A stretch of 64,000 bases of DNA, taken from Clostridiales bacterium (GTDB lineage: Bacteria > Bacillota > Clostridia > Christensenellales > Borkfalkiaceae). Position numbers and translations under genes: made by a program. The notes under the pieces are model-generated. The model saw nothing but the letters and a program-made list of their open reading frames with translations, did not search any database and had not been told where the DNA came from. This document shows positions 8,238-16,327 of the stretch, piece by piece (the first letter of the stretch is position 1; each line of letters starts with the position of its first letter). The stretch lies in assembly GCA_015069425.1 (NCBI GenBank), contig SVIP01000001.1, positions 248,001-312,000 of the forward strand, in the 5' to 3' direction.

Positions 8238-8960
8238 TTATTTTGGTAAAATATTTTTAGCCGTTCCTCTTTGAGCGTGTTCACACATTTTAAATGCCTC
8301 GGCATATTTAGTGCAACATAACGTTCCAAAAACCGAACCCAAAGATTTAATATAATCTAAAGTACTCATACCATCATGTTCGGTAAGCCATTCTAATTGA
8401 GATTTATGGCACGCCATCGCCTTAAGTTTTACTTCCATTTCTTCCGTTATATCAACGTAATCCGTTCCTGTAAATACGGGAATAGAATCTGCAGACATAT
8501 AATAAATAGGAATATCTGACGGAACGCTTTCAGGATATACGCCTTCTTTTGTACAATAATGTGGAAGTGTGGACATAAACGCCGCCCTATTTACCAAAGC
8601 ACTTGATTCAACGTGATCCATCATATAATCATCTGGGTATTGAGTGATAATAGCGTCTGGCTTAACTTTTCTAATATAATCTATAAGTTTATGAAGTGCA
8701 ACCATGTCGTATCTCGAAACAAGCACGTCATGCACACCCAAATTGTAGTATTCTTTTGCTCCAATCATTTCCGCTGCAGATTTTGCCTCTTCATATCTAA
8801 TTTTTGCAAGTTCTTCAGGCAATATGCGATAATGCCCTTGATCGCCGTTAGTAATACCGCACACATAAACTTCATCTCCACGCTTAACAAATTTTGCAAG
8901 CGTACCAAAACAGTTTATTTCCAAATCGTCAGGATGACATCCTATTGCAAGTATTTTCAT
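8238..8960 (-). CDS. PIG-L family (LmbE-like) deacetylase
   Basis: A 240-residue protein with the family signature 'HPDD.E' at residues 9-14 ('GCHPDDLE') and a further metal histidine in 'DDYMMDHVES'. PIG-L/LmbE enzymes are zinc-dependent N-deacetylases acting on GlcNAc-containing or other small glycosidic substrates. No signal peptide is visible, so it should be cytosolic. It has its own promoter, an AGGTG ribosome-binding site and a terminator, so it is monocistronic. On both sides lie decayed sugar-dehydrogenase genes, suggesting it is the survivor of a larger sugar-degrading locus. The substrate is unknown. Confidence 0.9.
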   Translation of the reverse strand: MKILAIGCHPDDLEINCFGTLAKFVKRGDEVYVCGITNGDQGHYRILPEELAKIRYEEAKSAAEMIGAKEYYNLGVHDVLVSRYDMVALHKLIDYIRKVKPDAIITQYPDDYMMDHVESSALVNRAAFMSTLPHYCTKEGVYPESVPSDIPIYYMSADSIPVFTGTDYVDITEEMEVKLKAMACHKSQLEWLTEHDGMSTLDYIKSLGSVFGTLCCTKYAEAFKMCEHAQRGTAKNILPK

Positions 8961-8988
8961 TTTTTCACCTATTTAAATATTTTTTCTA

Positions 8989-9207
8989 TTATCTATTATT
9001 AATCACACCGAGCAAATAGTCAAGCGTTTCAAAGCCAAGTTTTAAACTTATCTCTTTTATTTCTTCATTTGCCTTAATTTTATCAGCAAAATAGGTTAAT
9101 TCGTAAAAACATTATCTTAAATCGTGAAGAAAAGTCGGCAAACAAACGTCAATTGTATCTATGTTTGCCTTGCCCACAAATCCACAACCAATTAAATTAA
9201 GACATAC
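8989..9207 (-). pseudogene. Remnant of a second Gfo/Idh/MocA oxidoreductase with internal deletion
   Basis: This occupies most of the 311-bp gap upstream of the PIG-L gene. One minus-strand frame reads 'NLIGCGFVGKAN', a Rossmann start typical of Gfo/Idh/MocA. It passes at once into 'IDTIDVCLPTFLHDL', which in intact members lies about 50-60 residues later, then meets an in-frame TAA. It continues in frame with 'YELTYFADKIKANEE' and 'LGFETLDYLLGVINN' to a final stop. The short length, deletion and stop show it is not functional. The PIG-L promoter lies inside it. Its orientation is opposite to the remnant on the other side of PIG-L. Confidence 0.6.
8995..9023 (-). promoter_or_regulatory. Probable promoter of the PIG-L deacetylase
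   Basis: On the minus strand TTGACT, a 17-bp spacer and AATAAT lie 35 nt before the gene, inside the oxidoreductase remnant. Confidence 0.55.
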
Positions 9208-9213
9208 AAACAC

Positions 9214-9242
9214 AAAAGCACGGAAAAAACTTCCGTGCTTTT
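9214..9242 (-). terminator. Intrinsic terminator of the ABC exporter gene
   Basis: AAAAGCACGGAA and TTCCGTGCTTTT pair around a 5-nt loop, 30 nt beyond the ABC exporter stop. The stem is flanked by A/T runs and could also work in reverse. Confidence 0.8.
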
Positions 9243-9271
9243 ATAGTTTTTATTAAATTAAGTCGGCTTGT

Positions 9272-11158
9272 TTATAATGCTTCTAAACCTATTTTTGCCT
9301 CTTCTTCTCTAATTCTACTCATTCTTTCCAACTCGCAAAATCTGCCGTTTAACGCCATCAACTCTTCATAAGTTCCCACTTCAACCATTTTTCCCTCTTC
9401 CATAACGATGATGCGGTCAGCATTTCTAATGGTTGAAAGACGATGTGCGACAATAAAAGTGGTTCGTTGATGCACAAGTTTATCAATCGCCTTTTGAACG
9501 TGATACTCAGACACGTTGTCTAGTGCGGAAGTTGCCTCGTCTAAAATTAAAATTTTGGGATTCCTAATTAATGCTCTCGCAATAGAGATTCTCTGTTTTT
9601 GTCCGCCAGAAAGTTTGTCACCGTGTTCTCCAACTTGAGAATCAATGCCGTTTGGCAACAAATCCAAAAACTCCGTGATATTTGCATCCTTAACGGCTTT
9701 TTGAAATTCTTGCTCGTCATAATTTTTCAATCCGTAAGTAATATTATCACGAATAGTTCCCGAAAAAAGAATACTATTTTGCGGTACGACTGACAAGAAT
9801 TGTCTATACGATTGCAAAGACATTTCCGACATTGGAACGCCGTCTATGTAAATTTCTCCACTTGTCGGTGACAAAAGTCCGATAATTAAATTCATAACCG
9901 TACTTTTCCCTGACCCTGAAGAGCCGACGATAGCAATACGCTCACCTTGTCTAACACTTAAATTAAAATTATTAACAACAAGTTTGTCGCTGTTAGGGTA
10001 ATGATAACAAACGTTTTCAAAGATAAAACTACCTTCAACGTTTTTAACAACTATTCTGTTTTTATCAACTTCAACGTCGTCCGCACGCATAATTTCCGCA
10101 ATAGACCTAACTGAATCACGCCCTGAAACCAAAGATGGATAAATAGCAATAAGCGTTAAAATTAAACCGCTAATCGAATTAAAGAGTGACTGAAATAACA
10201 CTACTTCACCCGACGATATAACCCCGTTAATGCAAATAAAAACACAAAAGAACAAACATCCAACCGAAAAGATTTGCGAACAAACCCAAGACGCTGAGCC
10301 AAACCAGGCATTAGTTTTATCAAGCACTAACCCTGAATGCTTTACTGCTTCCAAGCGTTTTCCAACTTCCTGTTCTTCCAGTTTATTAAGACCGTGTGAC
10401 TTTGTAAGTTGCATCATTTGTAAGGTGGTCGTCAATTTTGCAGAAAGTTGTTCATTTTCTTTTCTTAAAACAAAACTGTCCTTTTTAAGTTTCTTTCTAA
10501 AAGCGTAAGAGAGCAACAAGTTGGCAGGAATAATTACCATAAAAAAAAGTGCGACAACTGGACTTTTAACAATCGCTATAGTAGAAGAAATAATTGCGCT
10601 TATTATATAAGGAATAAAATTAAATAAAAAGGTTCTATAATAAACTTCAATTCCCTCAATATCTCTTAAAATTTTAGATTGAATCCTGCCCTCTTCAATT
10701 TCACGGTGATATGTAATAGAAAGTTTTTGAAGTTTTCTAACTACAGCACGTTTAACTTCAGCAGAACGAGAACGGATTGTTTTATTAAGAATTCCGTTTC
10801 GCCAAACGGTAACTGGAATGTTCAGTAAAATTAACAAAACGCTAATAATGGCGTCAATAATTATTCTAAAAATAAAGTTTTCTGGTCTTGTTGCCAACAA
10901 ATCTATTGCGTCGCTAATAATAAGGGGCATAACCCACACTGGTGCGTTTTGAAATAAAAAAAGAAAACTCGCCCAAATAATAGGTTTTTTATCTTTGTTA
11001 AGCAAACGCCCAACAAATCCTTTACCCTCATTGTTTCCTACTAAGTCTTCGCCTTTAAAAAAAGACTCGTAATCTGGAATTTTATTGTTTACGTGTCTAC
11101 TTTTGCCTGTTATTTGTTGACTTTGTTCTTCAACTGTTTCAGTAACATCCTTTGACAT
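9272..11158 (-). CDS. ABC exporter, fused permease and ATPase (MsbA/BmrA-like half-transporter)
   Basis: A 628-residue half-transporter. After about 60 hydrophilic residues comes a six-helix transmembrane domain (about 60-340) and then an ATPase domain with Walker A 'GSSGSGKST', Q-loop 'VVPQNSILFSG', signature 'LSGGQKQR', Walker B 'ILILDEATSALD' and H-loop 'VAHRLST'. Such proteins work as homodimers or heterodimers to export lipids, drugs or peptides across the membrane. No partner gene is adjacent, so a homodimer or a distant partner is likely. It has its own extended -10 promoter, divergent from the T-box transcript, and its own terminator. The substrate is unknown. Confidence 0.92.
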   Translation of the reverse strand: MSKDVTETVEEQSQQITGKSRHVNNKIPDYESFFKGEDLVGNNEGKGFVGRLLNKDKKPIIWASFLFLFQNAPVWVMPLIISDAIDLLATRPENFIFRIIIDAIISVLLILLNIPVTVWRNGILNKTIRSRSAEVKRAVVRKLQKLSITYHREIEEGRIQSKILRDIEGIEVYYRTFLFNFIPYIISAIISSTIAIVKSPVVALFFMVIIPANLLLSYAFRKKLKKDSFVLRKENEQLSAKLTTTLQMMQLTKSHGLNKLEEQEVGKRLEAVKHSGLVLDKTNAWFGSASWVCSQIFSVGCLFFCVFICINGVISSGEVVLFQSLFNSISGLILTLIAIYPSLVSGRDSVRSIAEIMRADDVEVDKNRIVVKNVEGSFIFENVCYHYPNSDKLVVNNFNLSVRQGERIAIVGSSGSGKSTVMNLIIGLLSPTSGEIYIDGVPMSEMSLQSYRQFLSVVPQNSILFSGTIRDNITYGLKNYDEQEFQKAVKDANITEFLDLLPNGIDSQVGEHGDKLSGGQKQRISIARALIRNPKILILDEATSALDNVSEYHVQKAIDKLVHQRTTFIVAHRLSTIRNADRIIVMEEGKMVEVGTYEELMALNGRFCELERMSRIREEEAKIGLEAL

Positions 11159-11232
11159 AAAAGCACCTCTTAAATCAAACTAGTCAAAAATTCTAAACTG
11201 ATTTTCTATTAAGTTACCACATATTTTTCGGT

Positions 11233-11261
11233 ATTATAACATAGCCATTTTCAAAAAGCAA
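11233..11261 (-). promoter_or_regulatory. Extended -10 promoter of the ABC exporter
   Basis: On the minus strand TTGCTT, a 17-bp spacer and TATAAT carry a TGT extension directly before the -10. The promoter is about 75 nt upstream of the gene. Confidence 0.65.
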
Positions 11262-11313
11262 TACTTTAACACCAAAAAACATGCAAAATAAAAAAGATTT
11301 TTCTTTCACTCGC

Positions 11314-11342
11314 TTGACATATTAGATTTATGAAGTTATAAT
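11314..11342 (+). promoter_or_regulatory. Consensus promoter of the T-box transcript
   Basis: A perfect TTGACA, 17-bp spacer and TATAAT. Transcription should start near 11349, just upstream of the T-box stem I. Confidence 0.85.
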
Positions 11343-11348
11343 GAAGAA

Positions 11349-11630
11349 AATGAAATAAAACCTATGATGGAGAGTAAGTAAAATTCTTTACCTTTTTTCT
11401 AGAGAGTTGCAGATGGTGAGATTGCAATAAAAAGACTGAATTTGAATGGACTTCTGAGGGCGAACGAACGCAAAGTTTTGCAAGTAGCAATCGACGGGAA
11501 CTGCACCCGTAAAAAGGCAGAGCGTATAATTGTACGCAATAAAAGTGGACTTTATAGTCAATTTGGGTGGCACCACGGTAGTAATTATCGTCCCGAAGAA
11601 CAGTTGTTCTGCTCTTCGGGATTTTATATT
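11349..11630 (+). promoter_or_regulatory. T-box riboswitch, tryptophan-type (specifier UGG)
   Basis: This explains most of the 488-bp gap before the ECF gene. The conserved T-box 'GGGTGGCACCACGG' (about 11565-11578) precedes a terminator whose arms are TCCCGAAGA / TCTTCGGGA (11591-11620) with a T-rich tail. Upstream the stem I elements 'AGAGAG' and 'GATGGTGAGA' and the specifier context 'GAATGGAC' are visible; the triplet TGG at 11447-11449 reads as Trp. The antiterminator 'UGGC' would pair with a tRNA ending GCCA, matching the G discriminator usual for bacterial tRNA-Trp. Uncharged tRNA should promote read-through into the transporter and trpB2. Confidence 0.9.
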
Positions 11631-11646
11631 TTAGGAGAAAACTATT

Positions 11647-12162
11647 ATGCAAAAAATCAATACGAAAAAACTCGTTTTAACAGCACTCTTTACTGCTCTA
11701 ATTATCGTGGCAACTATGTTTATTAGAATACCGCTACCGTACGGCTACGTAAATTTAGGCGATGCTTTTATCTTTTTATCCGTTTTGATTTTAGGACCGA
11801 TTCTGGGAACTTTAGCCGCTGGAATCGGCTCTGCAATAGCCGACACTTTTGGATACATTACCTATGCACCCGGAACGCTGATTATTAAAGCACTAATGGC
11901 TATAACCGCATACTTAACTTATGCAATACTACTTAAAACAACTAAGAAGAAAATTATATCGGAAATTTTAGCAGGAATTGCGGGCACAATAGTTATGGCT
12001 TTTGGATATTTTGCTTATGAAAGTTTATTCTTTATATCTGTTGGTGCATCAATAATAAACGTTCCGTATAATATCGTACAAGGTTTAGTAGGTGTTTTCA
12101 TTGCTATTGCTATTATGAGAGTATTAACAACTACTAAAGTATTAGACAAAATACAAAAATAA
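11647..12162 (+). CDS. ECF transporter S component, T-box regulated
   Basis: This 171-residue membrane protein of about five to six helices has the ECF substrate-binding-component pattern: an N-terminal 'LTALFTALIIVATMFIRIP', then 'GYVNLGDAFIFLSVLILGP' and a glycine-rich 'AAGIGSAIADTFGY'. S components capture a small molecule and dock onto a shared EcfA-EcfT module encoded elsewhere. It is first under the tryptophan-type T-box and directly upstream of trpB2. Tryptophan, indole or a close precursor is therefore the likely ligand, but this is inference from regulation. SD AGGAG precedes the ATG at good spacing. Confidence 0.85.
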   Translation: MQKINTKKLVLTALFTALIIVATMFIRIPLPYGYVNLGDAFIFLSVLILGPILGTLAAGIGSAIADTFGYITYAPGTLIIKALMAITAYLTYAILLKTTKKKIISEILAGIAGTIVMAFGYFAYESLFFISVGASIINVPYNIVQGLVGVFIAIAIMRVLTTTKVLDKIQK

Positions 12163-12177
12163 CAAAGGAGAATGGTT

Positions 12178-13551
12178 ATGAAAAAACAAATTCCTTACAA
12201 AATTTATCTTTCAGAAAAAGAACTTCCTAAAAAATGGTTAAATTTAAGGGCTTTTATGGACAAAAAACCCGCACCATTACTTAACCCTGAAACTTTAAAG
12301 CCAATCACAGAAGAAGAACTTTCTAAAGTTTTTTGTACAGAACTTGCAAGACAAGAAATTGACGATACGACACCTTATATAGATATACCGGAAGAAATCC
12401 GCAATTTCTATAAAATGTACCGTCCTGCTCCGCTAATTAGGGCATATTGCTTAGAAAAAGCGCTCGGCACTCCCGCAAAAATTTACTATAAATTTGAGGG
12501 CAATAATACTTCTGGCTCACACAAATTAAACTCTGCAATTGCTCAAGCATATTACGCCAAAAAGCAAGGACTTAAGGGCGTTACTACTGAAACGGGTGCA
12601 GGTCAATGGGGAACGGCTCTTTCTATGGCTTGTTCTTATTTTGGATTAGAGTGTAACGTTTATATGGTTAAATGTTCTTATGAGCAAAAGCCATTCCGTC
12701 GTGAAGTCATGCGTACTTACGGTGCATCGGTTACCCCGTCTCCATCGGAGACAACGGCTGTTGGTAGAAAAATTCTTGAAGAATTCCCTGGTACAACTGG
12801 TTCTCTCGGCTGTGCAATCTCAGAGGCTGTTGAGGCTGCATCTAAAAATCCCGAATATCGTTACGTACTAGGTAGCGTACTAAATCAAGTACTTTTGCAT
12901 CAATCCGTTATAGGTTTAGAAACTAAAACAGCACTCGATAAATATAAAATTAAAGCAGACATAATTATAGGTTGCGCAGGTGGTGGTTCAAACCTTGGCG
13001 GGCTTATCGCTCCGTTTATGGTAGAAAAAATCAAAGGTAAAGCCGATTACCAAATTATAGCAGTTGAGCCTGCGTCTTGTCCAACCTTAACACGTGGTAA
13101 ATATGCATACGATTATTGCGACACTGGCAAAGTCTGCCCTATCGCAAAAATGTATACTTTAGGAAATGGTTATATCCCCTCTTCAACACACGCTGGCGGA
13201 CTGAGATACCACGGCATGACCACTACCCTTTCTGAACTTTACGACCAAGGACTTATGGAGGCAAGATCGGTAGAACAAACCGAAGTCTTTAGTGCTGCAG
13301 AACAGTTTGCAAGAGTTGAGGGCATTCTTCCCGCCCCCGAATCCTCGCATGCAATCCGTGTTGCGATAGACGAAGCAATGAAATGCAAAGAAACGGGCGA
13401 AGCAAAAACCATAGTCTTTGGACTAACTGGAACGGGATACTTTGACATGTATGCTTATAAAAAGTTCAACGACGGTGAAATGAGCGATTATATTCCCACC
13501 GAAGAAGATATTAATAAAGGGCTAAAAAGTCTCCCTGACATAAAGGCGTAA
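12178..13551 (+). CDS. trpB: Tryptophan synthase beta chain-like protein, TrpB2 type
   Basis: A pyridoxal-phosphate enzyme of the TrpB2 (TrpB-like) branch, longer at the N-terminus than standard TrpB ('YLSEKELPKKWLNL'). The PLP lysine is in 'GSHKLNSA' and the phosphate-binding glycines in 'GCAGGGSNLGG'. It condenses serine with indole to tryptophan. No trpA or other trp gene is nearby, so it may salvage free indole. The AAAGGAG site ends 1 nt before the ATG at 12172 but 7 nt before the ATG at 12178, so the second ATG is chosen (457 residues). It shares the Trp-type T-box leader with the ECF S component. Confidence 0.93.
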   Translation: MKKQIPYKIYLSEKELPKKWLNLRAFMDKKPAPLLNPETLKPITEEELSKVFCTELARQEIDDTTPYIDIPEEIRNFYKMYRPAPLIRAYCLEKALGTPAKIYYKFEGNNTSGSHKLNSAIAQAYYAKKQGLKGVTTETGAGQWGTALSMACSYFGLECNVYMVKCSYEQKPFRREVMRTYGASVTPSPSETTAVGRKILEEFPGTTGSLGCAISEAVEAASKNPEYRYVLGSVLNQVLLHQSVIGLETKTALDKYKIKADIIIGCAGGGSNLGGLIAPFMVEKIKGKADYQIIAVEPASCPTLTRGKYAYDYCDTGKVCPIAKMYTLGNGYIPSSTHAGGLRYHGMTTTLSELYDQGLMEARSVEQTEVFSAAEQFARVEGILPAPESSHAIRVAIDEAMKCKETGEAKTIVFGLTGTGYFDMYAYKKFNDGEMSDYIPTEEDINKGLKSLPDIKA

Positions 13552-13572
13552 AATCAATTAAATCGTAATGAC

Positions 13573-13605
13573 AAAATCCCTTAGGCAAATTACCTAAGGG
13601 ATTTT
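13573..13605 (+). terminator. Intrinsic terminator after trpB
   Basis: AATCCCTTAGG and CCTAAGGGATT pair around a 7-nt loop and are followed by a T run. It ends the T-box operon. Confidence 0.85.
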
Positions 13606-13654
13606 AATTTCGTAATATTGTGCTAATTATTAGTATATACAGTAATATTTTCCA

Positions 13655-13683
13655 TTTAAAAGTTAAATTTTTCGTGTTATAAT
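13655..13683 (+). promoter_or_regulatory. Extended -10 promoter of the GH2-like gene
   Basis: TGT-TATAAT is a good extended -10. The -35 (TTTAAA, 17 bp upstream) is weak, as expected for this promoter class. It lies 28 nt before the ATG. Confidence 0.55.
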
Positions 13684-13711
13684 TAAAATATAAATTTTAG
13701 GTAGGTCAAAT

Positions 13712-16081
13712 ATGAAAACTAATGGGATAAACTTAAAATTAAAATTAGAAGATTTAACTGGCAAATTTACACTTTCAGTTACTTCAGATGAAAGTGAATT
13801 AAAGGGTATCGACCTTGATTTAATCGAAAATAAAACGGGGCGTGTTTTAACTTTTTCTTTTGCGCTTTCTGATAAAAGCGATACAAAACGGTTTGAAATA
13901 GAAAAACCTACCCTTTGGTCAATAGAAAATCCCAACCTATACTCTTACAATGCAACCGTTTATCACTTAAAAGGTCAAACGAAAATAAGCGGTAAGTTTG
14001 GTGCAAGAATTATTTCGAAGAATAAGAAAAATGTGCTAATAAACGGCAAGAAAGTTTTTATTAAAGGATATATTCGTGGTGCAAGAGCGCACGAACATTT
14101 AAACAACGAAAATTTAAGCGAATACGATTTTTACCGCAAAAACATTTTGCAAGCAAAAAAGTATGGATTTAACTATATTAGATTTCACACAACTATTCCC
14201 AAAAAGGAATTATTTGAAGTTGCAGATGAATTAGGTATGCTAATTCACATTGAATTGAGAACTTCAGAATACGACAATTTATCAGAAATGAGTTTTGGTA
14301 AAGTTTCCCTTGTTGACGACCAGTTTATTTTGGGGATTATTGACGAGTTTTACGACCACCCGTCGCTTGCAGTATACTGTATTGGCAACGAATTAAAATC
14401 ATTAGTCGAACCACAAAGAATTGAAGAAATTGGTGAACTTATCAAAAAGACCGACTCTACAAGGTTGTTTTTAGATACTTGTGCTTGGGGAGAAATTGGA
14501 AGAAAGAATGTCGACATTGACGTCCAACACATGAGTTATTTTTTCCCCTTTAATAAACACTCTAAAATGTTCGATGACTTAAGTTTTATGCATATGCTTA
14601 CCGAAGAGCAAATTGCAAAGGATGAAAACCTTTTTACCGTGCCGTTAATCGCACATGAAGTCTGCCACTACACCGCTTTAAGAGATTTCAAAAAATTAAA
14701 GGAAAAATTCATTAAAAACGGAACTGAACTTCCTTGGTGGATAGATGAAGAACTTAAAATGATTAACGAAAAGGGTTTTTCCGATAATTATGACCAACTC
14801 TATTACGCAAGTAAACTTTTTCAATTTGAATGTTGGAAAACAGCCTTCGAGGAGATTAGAACCAGTAGACTTTTAGGTGGATTTCACTTCTTGCAATTTG
14901 CAGATACCGATAAATATGAAAACTCAAATGGAGTTGTTGACTGTTTTGATGATGACTTAATTTCTTCTGAAGATTTTTTGACCTTTAACGGCGATATTGT
15001 TGTATCGGTAAAACTTTCAAAACGCAATTTCTATGAAAATGAAAAGGTAGACTTTCCCGTTTATCTATCAAACTGCGGAGAAGACGATTTTGTTGATGGT
15101 CAAATCATTTACAAATTAATGAATGAAGATAGCACTTGCGTTTATGAACATACTAAAAATATAAAACTAGACAAAGGATTAAGTAAAATTGACAATTTAA
15201 GTTTCAATCTTCCTAAATTAGAGCAAGCAAAACTTTACACTCTTTATTGCACCATTAAGGCTAATGGTAGTAAAATTGCTTATAACTATTATAAATTATG
15301 GATTTATCCACACTATTTTGAACTTACATATAAAGATTTTTGCAATTACGAAAACCAAAATATAGTTATAACCGACAATGTTGAAAAAGCATTTTCCAGC
15401 CTTGACAAGGGCAAAAACGTTTGTCTAGTATATCGTAATGACTGGACTAGACACCTAAAACATCAAGATATGATTAACCCTCAATACAGTTTTAAGGCAA
15501 CTTGGAATAGATTTAAGCCTGTTATTTGGGATAGAGGAACTAATTTTGGTGGAATTTGCGAAAATGAGCTACTTAATAAATTTGGCTTTAACACTGGCAA
15601 ATACTATGATTTTAATTATTCAGTAATAAGCGAAGATTGCGATAAAATTGTTCTTGACGACTTCCCTATAAAGGTAAAATCTTTAATTAGTGGAACGGAT
15701 AAAAACAGTCGTGACCGTTTTGACGCATCACCCATCTTCAATATGCACGAACTTGAATATGATAGGACTTTAAGAAACTTTTCTTACCTTTTTGAATTAA
15801 AGGTTGGAAATGGTAATCTTTTAGTTTGCGGATTAAACTTAACGAATATGGACGAAAAAGAACCGTCAAGCATGAATTTAGCAAACTTTATAATAAATTA
15901 TTTAAATTCTGCTGAATTTAATCCAAACAATAAAATTTCTTTAGATAACCTCAAAGAATATATGAAAGAATGTGCACAACACCCTGTAAAAGAACGAATG
16001 ATGACACAGTTTTGGCAGTTAGACGAAGAGCCTGTTGAAACCGAAGAGTACTGGAAAAATTCTGAAGAATACTTAAAATAA
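13712..16081 (+). CDS. Glycoside hydrolase family 2-like protein lacking the N-terminal jelly-roll
   Basis: A 789-residue protein. Residues about 1-100 are the GH2 immunoglobulin-like domain, ending in the family phrase 'PTLWSIENPNLY'. About 105-400 form the TIM barrel, with the acid/base glutamate in 'YCIGNEL' (E227) and a probable nucleophile in 'LIAHEVCHY' (E316). The rest is a large C-terminal region of unrecognised domains. GH2 enzymes are beta-galactosidases, glucuronidases or mannosidases. The usual ~200-residue N-terminal sugar-binding domain is absent, although an extended -10 promoter and an AGGTAGG ribosome-binding site lie directly before this ATG. No signal peptide, so intracellular. 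Substrate unknown. Confidence 0.8.
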   Translation: MKTNGINLKLKLEDLTGKFTLSVTSDESELKGIDLDLIENKTGRVLTFSFALSDKSDTKRFEIEKPTLWSIENPNLYSYNATVYHLKGQTKISGKFGARIISKNKKNVLINGKKVFIKGYIRGARAHEHLNNENLSEYDFYRKNILQAKKYGFNYIRFHTTIPKKELFEVADELGMLIHIELRTSEYDNLSEMSFGKVSLVDDQFILGIIDEFYDHPSLAVYCIGNELKSLVEPQRIEEIGELIKKTDSTRLFLDTCAWGEIGRKNVDIDVQHMSYFFPFNKHSKMFDDLSFMHMLTEEQIAKDENLFTVPLIAHEVCHYTALRDFKKLKEKFIKNGTELPWWIDEELKMINEKGFSDNYDQLYYASKLFQFECWKTAFEEIRTSRLLGGFHFLQFADTDKYENSNGVVDCFDDDLISSEDFLTFNGDIVVSVKLSKRNFYENEKVDFPVYLSNCGEDDFVDGQIIYKLMNEDSTCVYEHTKNIKLDKGLSKIDNLSFNLPKLEQAKLYTLYCTIKANGSKIAYNYYKLWIYPHYFELTYKDFCNYENQNIVITDNVEKAFSSLDKGKNVCLVYRNDWTRHLKHQDMINPQYSFKATWNRFKPVIWDRGTNFGGICENELLNKFGFNTGKYYDFNYSVISEDCDKIVLDDFPIKVKSLISGTDKNSRDRFDASPIFNMHELEYDRTLRNFSYLFELKVGNGNLLVCGLNLTNMDEKEPSSMNLANFIINYLNSAEFNPNNKISLDNLKEYMKECAQHPVKERMMTQFWQLDEEPVETEEYWKNSEEYLK

Positions 16082-16103
16082 ATACTTAACTATTGATAAC
16101 GAC

Positions 16104-16161
16104 AAAAAGACGAGAGGAAGCCGAGTCCCCACAAGGGATTCGGCTTCCTCTCGTCTTTTTT
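16104..16161 (+). terminator. Strong intrinsic terminator after the GH2-like gene
   Basis: A long, nearly perfect stem (AAAAAGACGAGAGGAAGCCG pairing with its complement) ends in a run of seven T. The rest of the 246-bp gap up to 16327 shows a small CTAAC/GTTAG repeat near 16270 but no convincing promoter. Confidence 0.88.
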
Positions 16162-16327
16162 TGCGAAATAAAAGGAATTAATTATAACTAAAACAGTTAT
16201 AATTTTAGTTTTTATTTTTTAATACACTTGCTTTTTGACAATAATTTCTATTATATGATGTTTTCCCCCCGTAAACGCTAACTTGTTAGGTTTATAATCA
16301 GTTTTACCGTCAAATAAAGGGGGAAAT

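Noticed and set aside
8108-8329. 73-residue minus-strand ORF overlapping the PIG-L terminator
   Set aside because: It runs through a perfect 18-bp terminator hairpin and the 3' end of the PIG-L gene in another frame.
11362-11726. ORFs of 62-96 residues across the T-box leader
   Set aside because: The sequence is explained by T-box structure on the plus strand; the ORFs have no SD or recognisable domains.
16255-16327. Possible promoter and cre-like site (GTAAACGCTAAC) before the SH3 protein
   Set aside because: The hexamer spacing does not fit a SigA promoter and the cre match is partial, so neither is annotated.
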